Source: Cyanobacteria bacterium OH_CDB_58
Lineage (GTDB): Bacteria; Cyanobacteriota; Vampirovibrionia; Gastranaerophilales; Gastranaerophilaceae
Reading direction: 5' to 3'
DNA: 5,960 nt
Assembly (NCBI GenBank): GCA_023435965.1
Contig: JAEZLC010000021.1
Coordinates: 1-5,960, forward strand
This document shows positions 1-5,920 of the stretch, one piece after another. The number at the start of each line of letters is the position of its first letter. The first letter of the stretch is position 1. Below the pieces are notes generated by a model. That model had not been told where the DNA came from. It did not search any database and was given only the letters and a program-made list of their open reading frames with translations. A program made the translations under genes and the position numbers.

Positions 1-2618
1 GCATAACAGCGTTAGTTATGGAATCTGTTTTTATACTTAATCGCTATGAACAGAGCGAAAAAGAGACGCTTGTATCCATTTTGAATGATAACTTTGAAAA
101 TTTGTTTGAAATATTTAAAGCAACTAATTTTTCAGAAATAACAGAAAAAGTTGAAACACTTAAAACTGTTTTCAAAAAAAAGGTAGAAAATTCAGAATTT
201 CTTGACTCTAAAGAAATAGAATACTATAAGCAACAAATGCACGACATAATGATAGGTATAAATATTATCTTTTCACACCTGTCAATCCCTTCAATAGACA
301 ACGAAATCGTATTTTTGAAAGAAGAAGAGAATACAGAAAACATAAGCGATTTTAAAGATGAAAATAAAGATTCTAAAAATGAACTGAAAGAAAAACTCGA
401 TTATTTATCGAGCAATATTTCACAAATCAAAGTTGATCCGACTTATGTTGAAAACTCTCAGAAATGTGTTCTTTCAATACTTAATTACAGTTTGTGTGAA
501 GATATAATTAAAATATACAAAAAAATATTCGATATCTTAGATCAAATAAAAAAACTTGGGATAAAACCAGAAAACGACATTGCAACAATTCTTACCCAAA
601 GCGTTAATATAACAAAAAAAATCATCCTCACCAACGAATCTAGTGAAGAAGAAGATTTAAGCCTGCTTTTCCAAAGGTTATCAATTGTAGAACAAATGAT
701 CGACATATCAGAAATCAGTTACTCTGATCAACTTACAGAAGTATCATCAAAAAAAACAACAGAGCCTGAATTTCAAAAAGTTCAAGACTTCTTTAAAAAT
801 TTTGAAATCGGGACAATCAAAACCCTTCGTGTAGATACAAAAAAGCTTGATTCTCTATTGGCTCAAACCGGAGAGCTTATCATCAACGGAATCAAGACAC
901 AAAAACATCTTAGTGAACTTGATAAATTCAATTTAAGATTATCAGAGTGGAGTACATCACTTAAAAAAACAATAAATTACGTAAAATACTTTGAAAAAAA
1001 GGCAACAGCAAAGCTGGATGCAAATGACACTGTGAATACATTTATAAAACAGCTTATGAATTTATTTCAGGGCAACCTCTCAGGAATAAATTCGCTTCTG
1101 CACGATGTGAACGAACTTTATAAACAAATCCACGAAGATGATATAAAACTAAGCCACATAATTCTTGAAATCGAAAACATAGCAAAAAGCGTAAGAGTAC
1201 TGCCCTTAGCGACTGTATTTCATATGTTTCCGAGAATGGTGAGGGATATTGCAGCTGCAAACAACAAAGAAGTGGAATTATTCATCTCGGGAAGCGATAC
1301 CACCGTTGATAAAAAAATAATTGAAGAAATCAAAATGCCTCTAATTCACATTCTCAGAAACTCTATCGACCACGGCATAGAGTTGCCATCTGAAAGAGCA
1401 GAAAGCAACAAACCAAGAGCAGGTAAAATTCACCTTAGTGCAAGGCAGGAAGAAAATAAAATTATTATAGAAATTGAAGATGACGGAACTGGCATAAATA
1501 TCAAAAAAATAAAAGAAAGAGCTCTTCAAAGAGGACTCCTTACAAATGAAGAAATAAATTCAATGAATGATGAACAAATTATGAACCTCATTTTCTGGCC
1601 AGGTTTTTCTACAGGTGAAAAAATTACGGAAATTTCAGGAAGAGGTATAGGACTCGACATAGTTCAAACAAAAATCTCCCAGCTTAACGGCAAGGTAAAA
1701 GTGTACTCAATCTTAAACAAAGGTGCGAAAGTTGTAATTGAGCTGCCAGTATCTATGTCCACAATCAAGTCATTTATAGTTACACTAGAAGATCAAACTT
1801 TTGCAATCCCTATGAGTGCCATAAAATTTGTCCAATGGGTTGATGAAGAAAAAATATTTGACAAAGACGGCTATAAATCAATAATTGTAGGAAACGAAAC
1901 AATACCTATTGTCGATTTAGCACAGGTTCTGGGTATAAAAAGGCAACGAACAGAAACAAAGAAAAATATCACTGTAGTAATAATTGAATCAGATAACACA
2001 AAAGCAGCATACATTGTTGATCAACTACTTGGTGATCAGGAAATTCTCCACAAAAAGTTCGCCCCGCCCGTGTTTAAACTTAAAAACATCGGAGGTATAA
2101 CTACACTTGCCTCTGGAGATCTATGTCTGATAATCAACGTTTCAGAGCTTTTAAAAAATACTGTGGCAAAAATCGAGATGCTATCCAATCTGGAGAGAAA
2201 ACTTATAAGCTCCAAGCAAAACAGTTTCGATCCTTCCAGCCACAATATATTATTAATCGATGATTCTAAAATTACATTAACTTTGTTAAACAAAATCCTC
2301 GCAAAACAAGGATATCAAGTAACAGCAACTCAAAATCCGCACGATGCACTTGAAAAAATCAAATACGATCAATTCGATTTAATAATAACAGATATCGAAA
2401 TGCCAACTTTAAACGGAATAGACATGATAAAATACATCAAAAATAACGAACAATTCAGCTCTATCCCGATAATGATAATATCGACAATTCCTTCCAAAAC
2501 AATAAAAGACAAATTAAAAGATTTGAATATTAATTCATACATAAACAAATTATCGTTTGAAAAAAATGAATTTTTATCAAAAATAGAAGGAATATTAAAA
2601 GCATACGCAAAAAAATAA
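1..2618 (+). CDS. cheA: Hybrid chemotaxis-type histidine kinase CheA with C-terminal receiver domain (5' partial)
   Basis: Cytoplasmic signalling kinase that in this family docks on chemoreceptors through CheW, phosphorylates itself on an HPt histidine and passes the phosphate to receiver domains. Numbering from the ATG at 18: P3 dimerisation helices about 268-390 (LRVDTKKLDSLLAQTGELI); CheA-type ATPase about 395-578 with N box HILRNSIDHG (444-453), G1 DDGTGI (488-493), F box FWPGFSTG and G2 GRGIGLDIV (541-549); CheW-like domain about 580-715; receiver domain about 743-862 with acidic pair D748/D749, phospho-acceptor D792 (TDIEMP), S822 and K844. Residues 1-265 are helical and charged, with no HxLKG-type HPt motif. 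The frame is open upstream of 18 (ATA ACA GCG TTA GTT) and no Shine-Dalgarno precedes that ATG, so the gene probably starts outside the window; the segment ITALVMESVFILNRYE resembles the second half of an HPt domain. CheA-REC hybrids are known in cyanobacterial taxis and pilus systems. The family call is secure; the output (flagella or type IV pili) cannot be seen. Confidence 0.93.
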   Translation, partial: ITALVMESVFILNRYEQSEKETLVSILNDNFENLFEIFKATNFSEITEKVETLKTVFKKKVENSEFLDSKEIEYYKQQMHDIMIGINIIFSHLSIPSIDNEIVFLKEEENTENISDFKDENKDSKNELKEKLDYLSSNISQIKVDPTYVENSQKCVLSILNYSLCEDIIKIYKKIFDILDQIKKLGIKPENDIATILTQSVNITKKIILTNESSEEEDLSLLFQRLSIVEQMIDISEISYSDQLTEVSSKKTTEPEFQKVQDFFKNFEIGTIKTLRVDTKKLDSLLAQTGELIINGIKTQKHLSELDKFNLRLSEWSTSLKKTINYVKYFEKKATAKLDANDTVNTFIKQLMNLFQGNLSGINSLLHDVNELYKQIHEDDIKLSHIILEIENIAKSVRVLPLATVFHMFPRMVRDIAAANNKEVELFISGSDTTVDKKIIEEIKMPLIHILRNSIDHGIELPSERAESNKPRAGKIHLSARQEENKIIIEIEDDGTGINIKKIKERALQRGLLTNEEINSMNDEQIMNLIFWPGFSTGEKITEISGRGIGLDIVQTKISQLNGKVKVYSILNKGAKVVIELPVSMSTIKSFIVTLEDQTFAIPMSAIKFVQWVDEEKIFDKDGYKSIIVGNETIPIVDLAQVLGIKRQRTETKKNITVVIIESDNTKAAYIVDQLLGDQEILHKKFAPPVFKLKNIGGITTLASGDLCLIINVSELLKNTVAKIEMLSNLERKLISSKQNSFDPSSHNILLIDDSKITLTLLNKILAKQGYQVTATQNPHDALEKIKYDQFDLIITDIEMPTLNGIDMIKYIKNNEQFSSIPIMIISTIPSKTIKDKLKDLNINSYINKLSFEKNEFLSKIEGILKAYAKK

Positions 2619-2646
2619 AGGGCTATCTATCATAACCCTTTATTTT
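2614..2646. terminator. Bidirectional rho-independent terminator between cheA and rpsU
   Basis: AATAAAGGG (2614-2622) pairs perfectly with CCCTTTATT (2636-2644). After one mismatch a further TAT/ATA pairs inside, leaving a 5-nt loop. On the minus strand the stem is followed by an uninterrupted run of T (complement of A2609-2615), a strong terminator for rpsU. On the plus strand it is followed by a weaker TT-rich tail, and the stem overlaps the cheA stop codon. It serves two convergent genes. Confidence 0.85.
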
Positions 2647-2651
2647 ATATC

Positions 2652-2825
2652 TTATACGCGTCTTTTGCGAGCTGCTTCAGATTTGCGTTTTCTTTTGATA
2701 CTTGGTTTTTCGTAGCGTTCACGGCGTTTAATTTCAGATAAAATTCCAGCTTTTTGGATTTTTTTCTTAAATCTCTTAAGAGCGCTTTCGATACTTTCGT
2801 TCTCTCCAACTCTAATTTCCGGCAT
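2652..2825 (-). CDS. rpsU: 30S ribosomal protein S21
   Basis: Small basic protein of the 30S subunit that helps mRNA binding at initiation, near the anti-Shine-Dalgarno end of 16S rRNA. The 57-aa product begins [16 protein letters not shown] and continues with [21 protein letters not shown] and the Lys/Arg-rich [14 protein letters not shown] tail, all typical of bS21, and the length is normal for the family. A Shine-Dalgarno-like GGTGGTGA lies 8 nt before the ATG. A longer open frame on the same strand (2645-2839) overlaps it but has no family likeness and is a shadow. The gene has its own extended -10 promoter, follows the kinase gene by 118 nt, and ends in the bidirectional terminator. The N-terminal half is closer to cyanobacterial S21 and the tail closer to Firmicutes S21, as judged from memory of the families. 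Confidence 0.96.
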   Translation of the reverse strand: MPEIRVGENESIESALKRFKKKIQKAGILSEIKRRERYEKPSIKRKRKSEAARKRRV

Positions 2826-2833
2826 TCGTTTTT

Positions 2834-2840
2834 CACCACC
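2834..2840 (-). promoter_or_regulatory. Ribosome binding site of rpsU
   Basis: Minus-strand AAGGTGGTGA differs by one base from the ideal GGAGGTGA complement of the 16S 3' end and sits 8 nt before the ATG at 2825. It decides in favour of the 57-aa S21 frame over the overlapping longer frame. Confidence 0.8.
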
Positions 2841-2870
2841 TTTTTAATGACTTAATGTTTCGTTAAAAGC

Positions 2871-2899
2871 ATCGTATCACGCACATTTTTTTATTTCAA
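2871..2899 (-). promoter_or_regulatory. Extended -10 sigma-70-type promoter of rpsU
   Basis: On the minus strand, TTGAAA (-35, complement of 2894-2899) is followed after 17 nt by TACGAT (-10, complement of 2871-2876), preceded by TG one base upstream (TGATACGAT). The start would fall near 2864, giving a leader of about 40 nt. rpsU can therefore be transcribed independently of rpsA and the kinase gene. Confidence 0.6.
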
Positions 2900-2943
2900 G
2901 TAGTTTGTTTAAGGATAATGATATTCTTGATGAAAAAGAATAC

Positions 2944-3471
2944 TTAAATTTTAAAATAGTTTTTTATATCAGCCAACAATTCTTCACACGCATCGACCAA
3001 AGCTTCATAAGTAGATTCATTTTGAATGACATAACTCCAATCCGATACACCATCTAAAGCAACTTCTGTAGTATCATCAGATTTTACAAGTTGCCCTCTT
3101 TGAGCACGTGCCTTTTCAGATGATTCCACCCTTATTCTGTAGGCGTTATTTTGTTTGAATACGTCATACTCTCTTGGCATTCTTACATCAGGAACAATTA
3201 TATTCCCTTCTTGTTGAACAACAAACTTTAACCAAAAATCGGGATCCATTGCTCTTCCTTTATCACCCAACGCAATTAGATCAGGACGATAAACGGATTT
3301 ATTATTTTCAATTTCTTCCAATGTCAAACCTGTTTGATTTGAATACTCAATTTTTATGGCATCCCCAAGACCAATTCGTCTAAAGCCGCTCAATTTTTCA
3401 AGCAAAATTTTTGCAACGGTATCTTTTCCGGAAAACTGTTTTCCTGAAAGAACAATAATTTTATCAGCCAT
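2944..3471 (-). CDS. P-loop small-molecule kinase (dNMP kinase / phosphomevalonate kinase-like fold)
   Basis: A 175-aa soluble NMP-kinase-fold protein. Walker A is GKQFSGKDT (residues 10-18), with Lys16 expected to hold the ATP phosphates. An acidic strand IIVPDVRMPREYD (91-103) resembles the substrate/Walker-B strand of this group, and SSEKARAQRG (117-126) looks like the arginine-rich lid. The order SGKxxSGKD, a central LIALGDKGRAMDPDFW (65-80), PDVR, lid, then WSYVIQNES near the end parallels animal-type phosphomevalonate kinase (SGKRKSGKD, DMIRWGEEKRQADPGFF, SDTRR, SRQQRG, WVIENHG in human, from memory). Phage-type deoxynucleoside monophosphate kinases share the fold, so the substrate is not determined. 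It starts 9 nt after the rpsA stop with only a weak Shine-Dalgarno, suggesting co-transcription and translational coupling with rpsA. Kinase fold is fairly sure; exact reaction unknown. Confidence 0.85.
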   Translation of the reverse strand: MADKIIVLSGKQFSGKDTVAKILLEKLSGFRRIGLGDAIKIEYSNQTGLTLEEIENNKSVYRPDLIALGDKGRAMDPDFWLKFVVQQEGNIIVPDVRMPREYDVFKQNNAYRIRVESSEKARAQRGQLVKSDDTTEVALDGVSDWSYVIQNESTYEALVDACEELLADIKNYFKI

Positions 3472-3480
3472 ATTAAATTT

Positions 3481-4542
3481 CTACTCGTCGCCTTTAATGC
3501 TCAAACTAATCCTTCTATCGTCAGGATTAAATTTAAGAATTGTTGTGTTGATTTTATCTCCAACTTTAAGGATTTTTCCTGTTTGATTTTGATAATCAAC
3601 AAGCTCATTATTTGGCAATAAAGCTTCAACTCCTGCAAAAACCTCTACAAAGGCACCGAAGTGTTTAATTCTTGTGATTACACCTTCCAATTTATCGCCT
3701 TCTTTAATTTGGTTTTTAGCTTCAATCCAAGGATCTTTTTCAAGATTTTTAAGGCTTAAGCTCACTCTTTGTTTGTCATGGTCGATTCCAATGACTTCAA
3801 CCTCAACAACATCAGATATTTTAAGAATATCTGAAGGATGATCTACCCATCTCCAAGAAATCTGAGACAATGGCAATAATCCATCAATTCCGCCGATATC
3901 AATGAAAGCACCGAAGTCTGTAATTCTTACAACTTCACCTTTTACTACTTTGCCCACTTCTATCTGAGCAAATGTATCTCTTTTGGTTTCTTCCTTATCA
4001 TCAGCATATACTTTTCTGTTAGAAAGAATAAAGTTGCCTTGCTGAGCGTCCATAGTAAGAATTTTAAGATCAATCTTTTCTCCGACAATATTATCAAGAG
4101 ACTTCGCTCTTAAGTGGCTAGAAGGAACAAATCCTCTCACGCCTTTAACTTCTACCAAAATACCGCCTTTAACAACTGATGCTACGATACCTTCAACGGT
4201 AGCATCCTGAGCCTTAAGGTCTTCAAGCTCTCTCCAGTTGTACGCCATAGCGACTTTTTTATATGAAAGCATAAATCTGCCTTCATCGTCTTCTTCTTTA
4301 ATAATTAAAAATTCGTATTCTTTACCTTTTTCCAAGGTATTTTCGATAGAGACATCAGAATTGACTCTGGCTTCTCTAGCAGGAACTATACCTGTTGTTT
4401 TAGCTCCGATATCGACGATAACGCCTTCTGAGTCATAAGAACAGACTATACCTTTTACCAAATCACCTTTTTGAAAGCTGTAGTCATACTTCTGCAGCAA
4501 TGATTCGAATTCGACATCTGTCAATTTTTCTTCTGTGTTCAT
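3481..4542 (-). CDS. rpsA: S1 RNA-binding domain protein, probable 30S ribosomal protein S1
   Basis: Binds mRNA on the 30S subunit and helps bring transcripts to the initiation site. The 353-aa product has four S1 (OB-fold) repeats at about 25-97, 112-178, 195-268 and 279-351. Repeats 3 and 4 are the most canonical (ITDFGAFIDIGGIDGLLP and IKHFGAFVEVFAGVEALLP, ending VSLSLK and ISLSIK). Repeats 1 and 2 are more divergent (SEGVIVDIGAKTTGIVP; KGGILVEVKGVRGFVP), as usual for the ribosome-binding N-terminal repeats. E. coli S1 has six repeats and cyanobacterial S1 usually three, so four fits a shorter S1 type. The start is supported by GGAG 8 nt upstream and a good promoter 38 nt upstream. The P-loop kinase gene follows after 9 nt, forming an operon. 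A non-ribosomal multi-S1 protein is possible but less likely. Confidence 0.92.
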   Translation of the reverse strand: MNTEEKLTDVEFESLLQKYDYSFQKGDLVKGIVCSYDSEGVIVDIGAKTTGIVPAREARVNSDVSIENTLEKGKEYEFLIIKEEDDEGRFMLSYKKVAMAYNWRELEDLKAQDATVEGIVASVVKGGILVEVKGVRGFVPSSHLRAKSLDNIVGEKIDLKILTMDAQQGNFILSNRKVYADDKEETKRDTFAQIEVGKVVKGEVVRITDFGAFIDIGGIDGLLPLSQISWRWVDHPSDILKISDVVEVEVIGIDHDKQRVSLSLKNLEKDPWIEAKNQIKEGDKLEGVITRIKHFGAFVEVFAGVEALLPNNELVDYQNQTGKILKVGDKINTTILKFNPDDRRISLSIKGDE

Positions 4543-4550
4543 TTGATGTT

Positions 4551-4554
4551 CTCC
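4551..4554 (-). promoter_or_regulatory. Ribosome binding site of rpsA
   Basis: Minus-strand TTGGAGAACATCAA places GGAG 8 nt before the ATG at 4542. This is ordinary spacing and supports this start. Confidence 0.75.
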
Positions 4555-4565
4555 AAAAACTATCC

Positions 4566-4578
4566 GATTAGTCTAATC
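4566..4578. promoter_or_regulatory. 13-bp palindrome on the predicted rpsA transcription start (candidate operator)
   Basis: GATTAG-T-CTAATC is a perfect 6-1-6 inverted repeat whose centre (4572) falls within a base of the start expected from the -10 box at 4580-4585. The 1-nt spacer makes an RNA hairpin unlikely and a site for a dimeric DNA-binding protein more plausible. No known operator family is recognised; chance in AT-rich DNA is possible. Confidence 0.4.
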
Positions 4579-4579
4579 C

Positions 4580-4588
4580 ATTATAACA
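4580..4588 (-). promoter_or_regulatory. Extended -10 promoter of the rpsA-kinase operon
   Basis: On the minus strand, TGTTATAAT is a perfect consensus -10 with the TGn extension. The -35 region 17-18 nt upstream (TATCCA or TTATCC) is poor, which is common for extended -10 promoters. The predicted start near 4573 gives a leader of about 30 nt carrying the GGAG site. Confidence 0.7.
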
Positions 4589-4638
4589 AATTTAGTATTT
4601 TATGGATAATTTTTTTATTACAAAACTTCACATATGTT

Positions 4639-4673
4639 AATAAAGCCCTTCAAAACGATTGAAGAGCCTTATT
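4639..4673 (-). terminator. Hairpin terminator after the sigma factor gene
   Basis: In minus-strand RNA a 14-position stem closes fully with two G:U pairs (AAUAAGGCUCUUCA with UGAAGGGCUUUAUU) around a 7-nt loop, 4 nt after the sigma stop codon. On the plus strand the same two positions are A-C mismatches, so the structure is selected for the minus strand. The stem ends U-rich but lacks a long U run after it. Confidence 0.65.
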
Positions 4674-4677
4674 ATTT

Positions 4678-5568
4678 CTAAAATACGTAAGCTGCGAAAA
4701 GAGCTGCACCCAACTGATTGTTTTTAAGCTTTCTCAGTGCTCTGGATTCGGTCTGCCTGATGCACTCTTTTGTAACCCCGTAATACTTTCCAATCTCTTC
4801 AAGAGTCTGTCTTGCACACTCCCCAAGTCCAAAACGCAGTTTTAGAACCTGTTGTTCTCTTTCTTTCAAACAATTTAACAATTCAAATATATCGCTCTGA
4901 AGAGCCTCATACTCAACAATATTCTGCACATTTGTCTTTTTATCTTCTATAATATCACCCAGACAAACATCTCCTTGCCCGTTCAAATCATAATCAGCTT
5001 CTAGGGAAAAAGTTTTAGAATAAGCATTTAGATAAGTTTCGATTTTCTCTGAAGAAATGTTCATCTTGCGCGCAACCTCTTCAACCTTGACGGCTGCACT
5101 GTTTTTTTGCTCCATTTCTGATTTTATTTTCGAAAATTTTGAAAGTGTTTCCTGAATGTAAACAGGGACTTTCATACTGTGTGACTGTTCCGAAATAGCT
5201 TTAAAAATTGCCTGTTTTATCCACCAGGAAGCATAAGTTGAAAATCTATATCCAAGCTTGTAGTTAAACTTTTCAGCAGCAACCATAAGTCCCAAGTTTC
5301 CTTCCTGAACAAGGTCTATCATAGGCAAATTGCTTGCGTGTACGATTTTTTTTGCAATATTTACCACCAATTTTAAATTTGACTGAATAAGTTTCTGCCT
5401 AGACTCTAAGCAACCCTCTTTTGCCTTTTTGGCAAAATCCAACTCTTCTTGTGCACTAAGAGTTTTGTAAGCGGAAATTTCTTTTAAGTAAAACTTCAAG
5501 CTTTCGTCTGACACTGCTGGTATTGTAAGATTTTTAGACGGATTAGTTCTAAGATCAGCATTTCCCAT
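4678..5568 (-). CDS. Sigma-70 family RNA polymerase sigma factor (group 2-like, no region 1.1)
   Basis: Directs RNA polymerase to promoters. The 296-aa product has region 1.2 (about 22-55, LKFYLKEISAYKTLSAQEEL), region 2 (about 57-136: SNLKLVVNIAKK, DLVQEGNLGLMVAAEKF, YRFSTYASWWIKQAI), region 3 (about 140-205) and region 4 (about 228-283, LKEREQQVLKLRFGLG, then the helix-turn-helix TLEEIGKYYGVTKECIRQ). It lacks the N-terminal region 1.1 of primary sigma factors, hence group 2-like. The start at 5568 is chosen because AGGAG lies 7 nt upstream; a longer frame from GTG 5616 has no ribosome binding site. Promoter-contact residues differ from RpoD: F122 where E. coli RpoD has T440, K267 for R584 and C269 for R586. 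The tail QLGAALFAAYVF is unusually hydrophobic. Its closest role would be an alternative, growth- or stress-phase sigma factor, which is inference. Confidence 0.93.
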   Translation of the reverse strand: MGNADLRTNPSKNLTIPAVSDESLKFYLKEISAYKTLSAQEELDFAKKAKEGCLESRQKLIQSNLKLVVNIAKKIVHASNLPMIDLVQEGNLGLMVAAEKFNYKLGYRFSTYASWWIKQAIFKAISEQSHSMKVPVYIQETLSKFSKIKSEMEQKNSAAVKVEEVARKMNISSEKIETYLNAYSKTFSLEADYDLNGQGDVCLGDIIEDKKTNVQNIVEYEALQSDIFELLNCLKEREQQVLKLRFGLGECARQTLEEIGKYYGVTKECIRQTESRALRKLKNNQLGAALFAAYVF

Positions 5569-5575
5569 AGTTAGT

Positions 5576-5580
5576 CTCCT
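5576..5580 (-). promoter_or_regulatory. Ribosome binding site that fixes the sigma factor start
   Basis: Minus-strand AGGAG followed by ACTAACT and ATG (5568) has an ideal 7-nt spacing. It favours the 296-aa product over the 312-aa version starting at GTG 5616. Confidence 0.85.
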
Positions 5581-5646
5581 ATATTTACACTTCACACTAA
5601 ATTTTGATTCACTCACACAATCGTAATACCCTGCGTTATGCTCAAC

Positions 5647-5675
5647 TTAATAGTATTAGATAAATTACAGGTCAA
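5647..5675 (-). promoter_or_regulatory. Proximal promoter candidate (P2) of the sigma factor gene
   Basis: On the minus strand, TTGACC (5 of 6 to TTGACA, complement of 5670-5675) is followed after 17 nt by TATTAA (4 of 6, complement of 5647-5652). The start would fall near 5640, giving a leader of about 72 nt. It lies downstream of the U-rich hairpin, so it would bypass any attenuation there. Confidence 0.45.
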
Positions 5676-5727
5676 ATGAGCCTAAAGACAGAATAAAAAA
5701 AGCCAAAACAGCTTCTTTCAGGGTCAT
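5665..5727 (-). other. Possible 20-codon hydrophobic leader ORF or prepilin-like remnant
   Basis: Starting at ATG 5727 with a weak CAGG 7 nt upstream, the frame encodes 20 residues including TLKEAVLAFFILSLG, then stops at TAA. The pattern TLxE followed by a hydrophobic helix resembles the N-terminus of type IV prepilins or pseudopilins (TLLEVxxAxxILSLG), but there is no usual Gly before the Met and no pilin body after it. It overlaps the U-rich hairpin. It could be a leader peptide, a gene remnant, or chance: T-rich strands readily encode hydrophobic residues. Confidence 0.2.
5695..5719 (-). terminator. U-rich hairpin in the sigma factor leader (possible attenuator or sRNA terminator)
   Basis: In minus-strand RNA, GAAAGAAGC (5719-5711) can pair with GCUUUUUU (5703-5695 side) around a UGUUUUG loop. 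Most pairs are A:U with G:U at two positions, and the T run (5701-5695) is partly used in the stem. It lies about 90 nt after the distal promoter start and 125 nt before the sigma ATG. The stem is weak, so termination is only a possibility. Confidence 0.3.
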
Positions 5728-5796
5728 ATCAAGGCCTGATCTAAAATTAAAAACGGATTCAAAATAAGCAAACGGATATACGATTTATATATTCTT

Positions 5797-5825
5797 AATA
5801 TATCACCTAGTATATACTTTTGCAA
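5797..5825 (-). promoter_or_regulatory. Distal promoter (P1) of the sigma factor gene or of a leader RNA
   Basis: On the minus strand, TTGCAA (-35, complement of 5820-5825) is followed after 17 nt by TATATT (-10, 5 of 6, complement of 5797-5802) with TG one base upstream (TGATATATT). The start near 5790 is about 220 nt before the sigma ATG, so the transcript would carry a long leader. Confidence 0.55.
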
Positions 5826-5920
5826 GTCTTTTGTTAAGTTATATTAAATCACAATTCTTTTTTGAACATTTTCTGTAATATTTGTTAACATTATCTCAGC
5901 GTAAACTTAGTATTAAGTTG

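Noticed and set aside
2..20. CATAAC/GTTATG inverted repeat at the left edge
   Set aside because: It probably lies inside the cheA coding region, has short arms and no promoter context; most likely chance.
1054..2293. Minus-strand open frames within cheA (1054-1260, 1341-1529, 2036-2293)
   Set aside because: They lie antisense to well-conserved CheA domains, have no ribosome binding sites or recognisable motifs, and are expected by chance.
2645..2839. 64-codon open frame on the minus strand overlapping rpsU
   Set aside because: It is the +1 shadow of the S21 gene: no family likeness, and the ribosome binding site and conserved S21 sequence belong to the other frame.
2921..2943. Hairpin TATTCTT/AAGAATA just after the kinase stop codon
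   Set aside because: Only 7 pairs with one G:C and no following U run on the minus strand, so not a credible terminator; transcription may continue into rpsU.
3174..4438. Plus-strand open frames opposite the kinase and rpsA (3174-3383, 3356-3586, 4238-4438)
   Set aside because: Antisense to clear genes, without family likeness or start signals.
5569..5616. Longer sigma factor start at GTG 5616 adding 16 residues
   Set aside because: No Shine-Dalgarno before the GTG, and the added residues do not resemble sigma region 1; ATG 5568 has AGGAG at ideal distance.
5639..5680. 13-codon plus-strand ORF starting at ATG 5639
   Set aside because: No ribosome binding site, too short, and it lies in the leader of the opposite-strand sigma gene.
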